From contig DDCZ01000019.1 of NCBI GenBank assembly GCA_002336485.1, forward strand, positions 1-5,395: a DNA stretch of 5,395 nt, read 5' to 3'. Every line of letters starts with the position of its first letter. Position 1 is the stretch's first letter. This stretch comes from Flavobacteriales bacterium UBA1993 (GTDB lineage Bacteria > Bacteroidota > Bacteroidia > Flavobacteriales_G > Salibacteraceae). The position numbers were made by a program, and so were the translations under genes. Under the pieces are notes generated by a model. That model was not told the origin of the DNA. It did not search any database and worked only from the letters and a program-made list of their open reading frames with translations. Below are positions 1 to 5,395 of the stretch, piece by piece.

Positions 1-135
1 GAAGTGCACGAAGCATTCGAAGAATTTCAGAACACGAGCAATACTTCACTGCATCCAAAAGATATTATTGGCTGCCTTCAGATGAAAGTTTGGGACCCAG
101 AAGCAAATCGAATGCTGAAGCTCAGCGAAATGTAG
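1..135 (+). CDS. 3' end of an unidentified plus-strand gene (partial)
   Basis: Frame 1 is open from the left edge for 44 codons and ends with TAG at 133-135. The visible C-terminus is hydrophilic and mixed-charge, with the stretch HPKDIIGCLQMKVWDPEANR near residues 18-37 of the fragment. It has no membrane segment or signal, so a soluble protein is likely. I do not recognise the family. The gene converges on the minus-strand operon, whose last stop lies only 29 bp further on (165-167), so the two transcripts meet tail to tail. The coding call rests on an open frame with protein-like composition that runs off the window. TAG as its terminator would suggest that TAG is a normal stop in this genome, but only if the gene call is right. 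Confidence 0.6.
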   Translation, partial: EVHEAFEEFQNTSNTSLHPKDIIGCLQMKVWDPEANRMLKLSEM

Positions 136-164
136 AGCTCTCTTCATTAGCCAAATCTCACCTT

Positions 165-1457
165 TTAATCTAGGCTTTGAGCTCGACCCTCTGTACTAGG
201 GGACATAATAACTAGGAGGAAGAGCAGGATAAAAGTCGCATAAATAAGGGTCTTAAAATGCCAATAATAGGGCCTGAATTCTCCTAGAAGCAGTTCAAGG
301 TTTAATATGAGCATGGCAATAAAAAATAGGATCCATTTGATTCGGAAGCTTTTTTTTATTGGCTTATAAAAAACAAGTTGGTAGGCCAAATAAGCGGCCG
401 CTGGCATAACAAAAAGAAAATTATAGCTTCTCTGCTGCGGAAACAATAACGGAATGGCCAAGAGCAGAAAGCTGATCTCCCTAAACCTGTATTGATCGTT
501 TTGAGCCTTTTTAAAAGGTAAGGAACGTAGAAAGTAAAGTACCATTGTCGCTAGCGAAATCCTCGCCATTAGAATGATAATCTTGACGCTGTCTGGAGAT
601 AGGTCAGCAATATGACGACTCACCTCACGATTTGCTTTACTGTGCCCAATTCCTTCAATAAAAAGCGTGCTTAACCAAGCGCTCAACCCCTGATTCTTTT
701 CATTGTTCATATCAAAGACGTTCAGATCTGATAAGGGATTTAATTGTGAGCCCCATCCAATCCACATCTCACTGCCTTGACCCACTCCGAAAACAATACT
801 TGGCAATGCTACAAGCAAACACATCGAAAAAATAGTCCACAGAAACCCTTTAAAATGGCCTCGATAAATCAGATATGGCAGTAAGACGATGGGTCCAATT
901 TTGGCTATCACACCCAAACCTATTAAGAACGCCCCGAGCCAATTTCTTTTTTCATGAATAATTTGATGCATTCCCTCAAGACACAAATACAAGAGTATGA
1001 TCGTAAACTGAAGCTGATGAAAATTTGTATAAAGCAAAAAGCTCATGCCCAAAAAAGTGATCAAAATCCACTTGTCTCGATTCCGTCCAGAATTCAACGG
1101 TGCTAAAAATCTTTCGATGAGGTGCCATATTCGAACCAACGAAATCAGGCCCAATATTTTCCAAATTGAGGCCGCAAGGACCTTTGGAAGAATTGTCTAC
1201 GGCATCATGAGAATTGTAAGTGTTGGACTCCCAAAATACTTGAACTCACCATTAATACCATAGAGTTTGTCGTAAATCAGGATCTCGTTATACAAATCTG
1301 CCGCTGCCTGATAGTAAATATCAAAATCCCCCAGGCGATTCACTTCGAGGAATAGAAAGACAATTGCCAATAGTGATATGATCAACCATAGAATTCGATT
1401 ATTGAAAACATGCATTTTCCAACTTCTCGTTATACCCTGGATGGTCAAAAGATTCAT
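165..1457 (-). pseudogene. GT87/DUF2029-like polytopic membrane glycosyltransferase, interrupted by an in-frame TAG
   Basis: ATG at 1457 to TAA at 165 is one continuous frame of 430 codons with a single internal TAG at codon 87 (1197-1199). The intact N-terminal fragment is 86 residues (1197-1457). The remainder reads on in the same frame for 343 codons, and 329 of them can be opened from a TTG at 1152-1154. Visible features are a first membrane segment at about residues 22-38, then GDFDIYYQAA with D44, matching the DFxxYY motif after the first helix of GT87/DUF2029 enzymes. Further on are a Lys-x-x-Pro (K186, P189) after a hydrophobic helix, an NQG near 255-257 where the family often has NQS, and several more membrane segments. 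Family members use polyprenyl-phosphate sugars at the membrane; donor and acceptor here are unknown. The start overlaps the dehydrogenase stop (ATGA, 1454-1457). The total length fits a complete family member, so only the stop codon breaks it. It is the last gene of the operon. Confidence 0.8.
1197..1199 (-). other. In-frame amber codon interrupting the GT87-like gene
   Basis: The minus strand reads ATG ATG CCG TAG ACA ATT CTT. Upstream and downstream frames are identical (1457 to 1154 is 303 bases, 101 codons), so this is a nonsense codon and not a frameshift. The 14 codons after it (TILPKVLAASIWKI) read like the continuing second membrane segment of the family. One base change from Leu (TTG), Trp (TGG), Tyr (TAT/TAC) or Gln (CAG) would give TAG. 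No ATG follows closely. The nearest alternative start is TTG at 1152-1154, preceded by a weak GGAAAA. A protein started there would lack the DFDIYY segment. Confidence 0.85.
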
Positions 1458-2380
1458 CTTATTGTCGCAAGGATTTTCTCCGCCAGAATACTGCTCAATT
1501 TGTAATAGCTCTCATCTGATAAGCCAGCGGTATGAGGAGTGAGAATGACCCGCTTTTCTTGCATCAACCTACTGGCAGCTGATGGAAGCGAACTTAAACT
1601 CGGCATTTTCAGGTTCTCTGTTTCATACTCGAGCACATCTAAACAGGCGCCGCGCACTTGACCATCTTCAATTGCTGTGAGCATATCGTCAGTTTTAACA
1701 ATTTGCCCTCTTGACGTATTTATTAAATAAATCGGGTTCTGAAATTTACCGAACCAGTCGTGGCTCACTAAACCCATTGTCTCCTCAGTAAGCGGAAGGT
1801 GAAGGCTCACAAAGTCGGCAGACTCAAAAATCTCTGCCATCGTGGACTCATAGGCATGCCCTTCCTTGTATTTATCGAAGGCGAGGATATGGACTCCAAA
1901 ACCTTCAAGAATCTTAGAAAAAGCGGCCCCAGTATTTCCATAGCCAATTATCCCGATGGTTTTCCCGGCTAATTCAATTCCTTTATTCTCGACTCGACTC
2001 CAATGACCACTGCGCACTTGAGCGTCGGCTAAATGAATTCGATTTAGCAGTGTGAGCAGCATTCCGATCGCATGCTCTGCAACGGATTGTCTATTCCCCT
2101 CTGGAGAGGACAAGACTTTGATTCCTTGTTCTTCGGCAGAAGCCACATCAATGTGTTCTAGACCTGCGCCAGCGCGTGCGATCACTTTGAGATTTGGACA
2201 AGACCGAATAATATCTGCATTGATTTGAATTCGGCTACGCATGACCAAAATTTCGGCAAACGGCAGCGCCATTTTAATCTCGGACTCGGGCGCATCAGAC
2301 ATGTCCAAGCATTCATGACCTTGGGCTTCGAGTACCTCCTGCAAGATTCCATGAATATGGTCAATGACTAAGACCTTCAT
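1454..2380 (-). CDS. D-2-hydroxyacid dehydrogenase, phosphoglycerate dehydrogenase-like, short form without ACT domain
   Basis: A 308-residue cytosolic NAD(P)-dependent oxidoreductase that interconverts a 2-hydroxyacid and a 2-oxoacid. In the D-2-hydroxyacid dehydrogenase fold, residues 1-95 and the C-terminal end form the substrate domain and about 96-285 the Rossmann domain. The nucleotide-binding loop is G146-Y-G148-N-T-G151, with D169 at the end of the next strand suggesting NAD preference. The catalytic set is present: R224 in NTSRG, E253 in LDVLEYE and H283 in TPHTAG, with the R-to-D248 spacing matching SerA. There is no C-terminal ACT domain, unlike E. coli SerA, so serine feedback through ACT is not expected. 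It resembles the proteins called phosphoglycerate dehydrogenase downstream of mgtE in flavobacteria, but the true substrate is not proven. Its ATG overlaps the OmpA-like gene stop by 4 bp, and its own TGA overlaps the next start. Confidence 0.92.
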   Translation of the reverse strand: MKVLVIDHIHGILQEVLEAQGHECLDMSDAPESEIKMALPFAEILVMRSRIQINADIIRSCPNLKVIARAGAGLEHIDVASAEEQGIKVLSSPEGNRQSVAEHAIGMLLTLLNRIHLADAQVRSGHWSRVENKGIELAGKTIGIIGYGNTGAAFSKILEGFGVHILAFDKYKEGHAYESTMAEIFESADFVSLHLPLTEETMGLVSHDWFGKFQNPIYLINTSRGQIVKTDDMLTAIEDGQVRGACLDVLEYETENLKMPSLSSLPSAASRLMQEKRVILTPHTAGLSDESYYKLSSILAEKILATIR

Positions 2381-2856
2381 TCCTCGCCTGTCTCTGGCTT
2401 AACGGCAACGACTTTAACCTGTACTCGCCGATTTCGAAGGTTCGCTTCATCCCGTTCAACCCTTGATGACAATCCAAAAATCACGTCGTCTTTAATCGCT
2501 GGTTCGGTGTGCCCCAAACCTGTTGTTTGAATTCGCGATGAATCGACGCCTTCAGCGATTAATTTGGATCGTATATGATTTGCGCGCTTTAAACCAAGAC
2601 CTGGATCTTCATTCAACGCGGTATGTCCAACAAGCTCAATATGCAACGCATTGTTATCCTTAAGAATGGTGGCAAGTGACGACAAGATATATTCGTCACG
2701 CAACGTATCTGTTAATTGACCGATGTCACTAAACGACTTATTTGCATCTGCAAACTCTAAGCTTTGGTCTAGAAAGCTAAAATCCGGCATCTTCCTTTGC
2801 GAAAAGCTGATGCTAGACACTAGAACGAATAGGATACATAGCTTCGCGATTTTCAT
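2377..2856 (-). CDS. Small secreted OmpA-family (peptidoglycan-binding type) domain protein
   Basis: A 159-residue protein with a typical Sec signal peptide: K2/K5, a hydrophobic core at about 6-18 and probable cleavage near S19/Q20. There is no lipobox, so a soluble periplasmic or surface-associated form is more likely than a lipoprotein. Residues 70-150 match an OmpA C-terminal domain: ELVGHT (74-79), RANHIRSKL with R91, GVDSSRIQTTGLGHTEP (103-119) and NRRVQVKV (142-149). There is no beta barrel and only about 50 residues precede the domain. The Asp that normally follows GHT and contacts diaminopimelate is Ala (A80), and the stretch to R91 is four residues shorter than in E. coli OmpA, so cell-wall binding may be altered; D84 or E83 might substitute. 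The start overlaps the mgtE stop (ATGA at 2853-2856), and the stop overlaps the dehydrogenase start. A role in the envelope is inferred from the family only. Confidence 0.85.
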   Translation of the reverse strand: MKIAKLCILFVLVSSISFSQRKMPDFSFLDQSLEFADANKSFSDIGQLTDTLRDEYILSSLATILKDNNALHIELVGHTALNEDPGLGLKRANHIRSKLIAEGVDSSRIQTTGLGHTEPAIKDDVIFGLSSRVERDEANLRNRRVQVKVVAVKPETGEE

Positions 2857-4208
2857 TGGATATAAAGTAGGTGACCAATTAAAAAATAGATAAACAAGCC
2901 CAAAACGTCATTCACTGTTGTGATAAATGGGCCCGTGGCTAGGGCAGGATCTATGTCATATTTATCCAAGAGAAGTGGGATAAAGGTTCCAAACAAAGCG
3001 GCGACCAGAATCACAGAGAACAATGCGAGACTGACAGTCATGCTCAATTCTAAGGAATCACTAAAGAAAAAGTTATATCCAAAAATGATGATGGCACAAA
3101 CAGCTCCATTCAATAATGCCACACTAAATTCTTTGGATAATTTGGCCCAAATTCCAGACAGTCCAAGCGAGTTATTTGCGAGTCCTTGAACAATAATTGC
3201 GGAAGATTGAACGCCGACGTTCCCACCCATTGCCGCGATTAACGGAATGAAAAATGCCATTTCAGGGTAGAGTTGCAAATCTCCTTCATAGAGCTCGATC
3301 ACGCGCGCACCGAGTATTCCACCAAACAGACCAATGAGTAGCCATGGCAATCGCGCTCGAGTGAGCACAAACACGGAATCCGTAGATTCCACTGTTCCAG
3401 AAATTCCAGAAGCCAGGGCATAATCCTTTTCAGCTTCCTCCTTAATTACATCCACAACATCGTCGATGGTAATTCTCCCCAGAAGGCGATTGAGTTCGTC
3501 AACAACAGGGAGGGCAACCAAATCATACTTCTCCATAATTGTGGCAACATCCTCTTGATCTTCATCCACGTTTACCGATCGAATATTATCGTCGTAGATC
3601 TCCTCGATCTTTGCCCGCACCGGGTTTAAGAGTAGTTTATTCAAACTTAGTCGCCCTAGGAGGACGTCATCATCATTCACGACATATACAGTATAAACCT
3701 GGTCAATTTTTTCGGCCTGCTTGCGCATCTCCTTCACAGCCATGCTAACCGTCCAATTCACGTTAACCTTAATAAGCTCCTTGGCCATAAGGGCACCAGC
3801 AGTTTCCTCTTCATAATGAAGTAGATCAACAATATCCTGTGCCTGTTGCTTATCTTCAATATGGGCAATTACCTCCTCTTTTTGCTCCTCTGGCAAAACG
3901 TTAATCATGTCAGCTGCATCGTCACTGTCAAGGTGATCGATAAACTGTTCGGCAATTTCTTTTGAAGTCAATTGGCCCAAAAATTCCTTGAGGCGATCAT
4001 CTTCGAAGTGTGTCAAGACATCCGAGGCGCGATCTGCATCAAGCACCTTGTATAAAACCAAGGCTTCTCCCGCTTCCAACTCCTCCATTACTTCGGCAAG
4101 ATCAGCTGGGTGCAATTCAGAAACCAAGGCAATCAAAGATGTCTCCGCGTTTCGCTCAATGGCATCGCGGAGAGTCTCAATATATTCTTTGGTTAATTCG
4201 AATTGCAT
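2853..4208 (-). CDS. mgtE: MgtE-family magnesium transporter/channel
   Basis: A 451-residue inner-membrane Mg2+ channel that takes up Mg2+ and is gated by cytosolic Mg2+. The layout is standard: an MgtE N domain at about 20-130 (HPADLAEV at 33-40), paired CBS domains at about 137-255, a connecting helix, then five membrane segments from about 287. The pore-region signature IPLIAAMGGNVGVQSSA (321-337) and the C-terminal PALATGPFITTVNDVLGL (421-438) are intact. D434 corresponds to the conserved pore Asp (D432 in Thermus MgtE). I chose ATG at 4206-4208 because relatives begin with a similar (M)xFELTKE. A GTG at 4227-4229 would add only MPKGPST, which does not look like part of the family. It follows rsmA after 58 bp, the widest gap in the operon, and its TGA overlaps the next ATG. 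Confidence 0.95.
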   Translation of the reverse strand: MQFELTKEYIETLRDAIERNAETSLIALVSELHPADLAEVMEELEAGEALVLYKVLDADRASDVLTHFEDDRLKEFLGQLTSKEIAEQFIDHLDSDDAADMINVLPEEQKEEVIAHIEDKQQAQDIVDLLHYEEETAGALMAKELIKVNVNWTVSMAVKEMRKQAEKIDQVYTVYVVNDDDVLLGRLSLNKLLLNPVRAKIEEIYDDNIRSVNVDEDQEDVATIMEKYDLVALPVVDELNRLLGRITIDDVVDVIKEEAEKDYALASGISGTVESTDSVFVLTRARLPWLLIGLFGGILGARVIELYEGDLQLYPEMAFFIPLIAAMGGNVGVQSSAIIVQGLANNSLGLSGIWAKLSKEFSVALLNGAVCAIIIFGYNFFFSDSLELSMTVSLALFSVILVAALFGTFIPLLLDKYDIDPALATGPFITTVNDVLGLFIYFLIGHLLYIQ

Positions 4209-4232
4209 GGTAGATGGGCCTTTGGGCACAAA

Positions 4233-4276
4233 TAAGCCCTGAGGCAGGCAAATGTAAAGAAATTGGTCAGGGCTTA
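4233..4276 (-). repeat. Perfect 10-bp inverted repeat in the rsmA-mgtE junction
   Basis: TAAGCCCTGA (4233-4242) and TCAGGGCTTA (4267-4276) are exact reverse complements separated by 24 bases. In the operon mRNA this can form a 10-bp stem spanning the rsmA stop codon (4267-4269), about 24 nt before the mgtE ATG. The stem is followed by UUUGUGCCC, not a U-run, so it is not a standard intrinsic terminator. It may act as an mRNA processing or stability element or an attenuator, or, as DNA, as an operator. Confidence 0.5.
4249..4256 (-). promoter_or_regulatory. Possible Bacteroidota -7 promoter element before mgtE
   Basis: The minus strand reads TACATTTG, a full match to the TAnnTTTG -7 consensus of Bacteroidota primary sigma factor promoters. 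It sits 41 bases before the mgtE ATG, which would give a leader of about 30-35 nt. No convincing TTTG -33 element is found at the expected distance upstream, and an 8-base degenerate match can occur by chance, so this is only a candidate internal promoter. Confidence 0.25.
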
Positions 4277-5022
4277 AGGAGACGTGTTAGCTCCATAAAA
4301 TCTGATGGCGAAAGTTGCTCAGGCCTTTGGGTGAGGTACTTACCCAAAGTTGGTTCATTCTCTTCTGTGATCATAGATTTCAGCGAATTGCGCATCATTT
4401 TTCGCCGCTGATTAAATGCTAATTTGACAATTCCGACAAACGCTTTCTCATCACAATCAATAGAGATGTCCTCTTTGCGTCGGAGCCTAATTACCCCAGA
4501 TCGAACTTTTGGTGGCGGGCGAAAAGCCTCTGGCTCTATAGTGAACAAATATTCCCCTTCATAATACGCTTGTGTAAAAACACTTAAGATCCCATATGCT
4601 CTTGAACCTGGAGGCGACACGATTCGCTCGGCCACTTCTTTTTGGAACATTCCAATCAAGCCCTTCACTGTCTGCCGATGCTCAATCATTTTAAACACAA
4701 TTTGCGAGCTGATATTATAGGGAAAGTTTCCGATAAGGGTAATTTGTTCTGTTGGTATCGTCCACTTCAAAAAATCGGCGTGAATTAATTTTTCTCCTAA
4801 ATATGGGAAGCGCGCATTAAGGTGAGAAATGCTCTCCCTATCCAATTCAATCACGGACAAATCAATGTCCTTTTGAACCAAATACTGCGTCAAAACTCCT
4901 TCCCCCGGCCCGATTTCGAGGACACACTTATCTTCTACTTCATCCAGCGCATTGACAATTCTTTCCGCTGCAGATAGGTCAGTTAAAAAGTGTTGACCCA
5001 GACTCTTTTTTGCCTTTACCAT
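4267..5022 (-). CDS. rsmA: 16S rRNA (adenine(1518)-N6/adenine(1519)-N6)-dimethyltransferase RsmA/KsgA
   Basis: A 251-residue methyltransferase that transfers four methyl groups from S-adenosylmethionine to two adjacent adenines in the helix 45 loop of 16S rRNA, late in small-subunit assembly. The N-terminus KKSLGQHFL (5-13) is diagnostic. SAM-binding motif I is EIGPGEG (36-42), E59 ends the second strand (VIELD), D83 lies in HADFL, and the catalytic motif IV is N99-F-P-Y102, the NLPY type. FQKEVAERI (126-134) and FRPPPKVRSGVIRL (167-180) complete the family pattern. Length is near the usual 250-275, so the protein looks complete. ATG at 5020-5022 places the conserved N-terminus correctly. It lies 1 bp after the DUF4286 stop. 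Its function is well supported; a link to kasugamycin sensitivity is known for the family. Confidence 0.97.
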   Translation of the reverse strand: MVKAKKSLGQHFLTDLSAAERIVNALDEVEDKCVLEIGPGEGVLTQYLVQKDIDLSVIELDRESISHLNARFPYLGEKLIHADFLKWTIPTEQITLIGNFPYNISSQIVFKMIEHRQTVKGLIGMFQKEVAERIVSPPGSRAYGILSVFTQAYYEGEYLFTIEPEAFRPPPKVRSGVIRLRRKEDISIDCDEKAFVGIVKLAFNQRRKMMRNSLKSMITEENEPTLGKYLTQRPEQLSPSDFMELTRLLKP

Positions 5023-5023
5023 C

Positions 5024-5326
5024 TTAGTCTATCAATTCGAGTAAGGTTCTGAAAGCAACGAATTTATCCTTGTACCGAGTCAAATGTTCTTCTTGAAGTT
5101 TGGGCGCATGCATTTCGAAGTACTGTTCCAGCAGCGATCTTTCGCGACATCTGTATTGGATTGAATAGGTTTGGCCATCCGTGTCATCCACCAAAACCTT
5201 GGCCAATTCATTCTTTTCGAAGCATCCCGTGGCCATAACTTCTGGAATATGAATTGACCTCATCCATTGCAGCCAAGCATCGTGAATTTCATTTTCAACT
5301 TTGACGGTTACATTATAAATGATCAT
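5024..5326 (-). CDS. DUF4286 family protein
   Basis: A 100-residue protein of unknown function, typical of Bacteroidota. Visible family segments are MIIYNVTVKVENEIHDAWL at the start, WMRSIHIPEVMATGCF (21-36), YSIQY (54-58), HAPKLQEEHL (73-82) and KFVAFRTLLE (88-97) at the end. There is no signal or membrane segment, so it is probably cytosolic. The alternation of short strands and helices suggests a small alpha/beta ferredoxin-like or dimeric-barrel fold, but that is only an inference. Start choice: ATG at 5324-5326 gives the usual MIIYNVTV start. An ATG two codons earlier (5330-5332) would add MT and overlaps the stop of the preceding frame as TAATG, so translation could begin at either. It ends 1 bp before rsmA and is clearly co-transcribed with it. 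Its retention beside rsmA suggests, but does not show, a role in translation. Confidence 0.88.
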   Translation of the reverse strand: MIIYNVTVKVENEIHDAWLQWMRSIHIPEVMATGCFEKNELAKVLVDDTDGQTYSIQYRCRERSLLEQYFEMHAPKLQEEHLTRYKDKFVAFRTLLELID

Positions 5327-5331
5327 TGTCA

Positions 5332-5395
5332 TTAATTTTTTGTGAAGATATCTGAAACCCTTTGATTAATCAGTCGTATAGACGCCTTTAAACCA
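5332..5395 (-). CDS. 3' end of an unidentified upstream gene of the operon (partial)
   Basis: On the minus strand one frame is open from the right edge for 20 codons (GLKASIRLINQRVSDIFTKN) and ends in TAA at 5332-5334. The other two frames hit stops within 2 and 10 codons. The TAA shares its last base with an ATG at 5330-5332 (TAATG), a common junction in operons, and this supports a real upstream gene. The tail looks like an amphipathic, basic helix. In related genomes the gene before DUF4286 is often a TPR protein, but too little is visible here to say so. Confidence 0.45.
   Translation of the reverse strand, partial: GLKASIRLINQRVSDIFTKN

Noticed and set aside
113..183. Possible bidirectional terminator between the convergent genes (GCTGA-AGC-TCAGC at 114-126, two GAGCTC copies at 135-140 and 178-183, AGCC/GGCT pair)
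   Set aside because: The stems are short (4-6 bp), have long loops or lie in coding sequence, and no T-run follows on either strand. I do not see a terminator I can support.
976..1263. Short open frames on both strands over the amber region (976-1164 minus, 1045-1263 plus)
   Set aside because: They are out of frame with, or antisense to, the GT87-like coding frame, which continues on both sides of the TAG with recognisable membrane segments.
165..1457. Reading TAG as a sense codon genome-wide (alternative genetic code)
   Set aside because: Other genes here end in TGA and TAA without internal TAG, and the left-edge gene seems to end in TAG. Only one gene shows an internal TAG, so a local mutation or error is simpler.
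4209..4229. GTG start for mgtE at 4227-4229, adding seven residues
   Set aside because: The extension MPKGPST is not family-like, and the ATG at 4206-4208 gives the usual N-terminus.
2920..4411. Plus-strand open frames opposite mgtE and rsmA (2920-3189, 3539-3748, 3988-4242, 4010-4213, 4214-4411)
   Set aside because: They lie antisense to strongly recognised genes, have low-complexity or unlikely composition, and are explained as shadows.

Overview
The window looks like a piece of a Bacteroidota chromosome, most likely of the Flavobacteriia/Cytophagia type. The main evidence is gene content and order. A DUF4286 protein, RsmA/KsgA, MgtE and a short ACT-less D-2-hydroxyacid dehydrogenase follow one another on one strand, an arrangement familiar from that phylum. 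The protein sequences also resemble their Bacteroidota relatives, Shine-Dalgarno sequences are weak or absent, and one Bacteroidota-like TAnnTTTG promoter element is visible. The identification rests on recognition, not on a search.

Layout: positions 1-135 hold the 3' end of an unidentified plus-strand gene. Everything from 165 to the right edge is one compact minus-strand operon, read right to left: the tail of an unidentified gene (5332-5395), DUF4286 (5024-5326), rsmA (4267-5022), mgtE (2853-4208), a small secreted OmpA-like domain protein (2377-2856), a D-2-hydroxyacid (phosphoglycerate-type) dehydrogenase (1454-2380), and a multi-membrane-segment GT87/DUF2029-like glycosyltransferase (165-1457). 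The last three junctions are all 4-bp ATGA stop/start overlaps, which implies translational coupling. The only real gap, 58 bp between rsmA and mgtE, contains a perfect 10-bp inverted repeat spanning the rsmA stop and a possible promoter element, so mgtE may have some control of its own.

Functionally the operon mixes housekeeping roles: 16S rRNA dimethylation, Mg2+ uptake, a cell-wall-associated domain protein, serine-type 2-hydroxyacid metabolism and a membrane glycosyltransferase. The clearest anomaly is in the last gene. A single in-frame TAG (1197-1199) splits an otherwise continuous 430-codon frame after codon 86, with no frameshift and no lost sequence. It is probably a recent nonsense mutation or a sequence error. 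Recoding cannot be excluded, but no signal for it is visible. I saw no RNA genes, mobile elements, CRISPR arrays or obvious novel defence or biosynthetic system.
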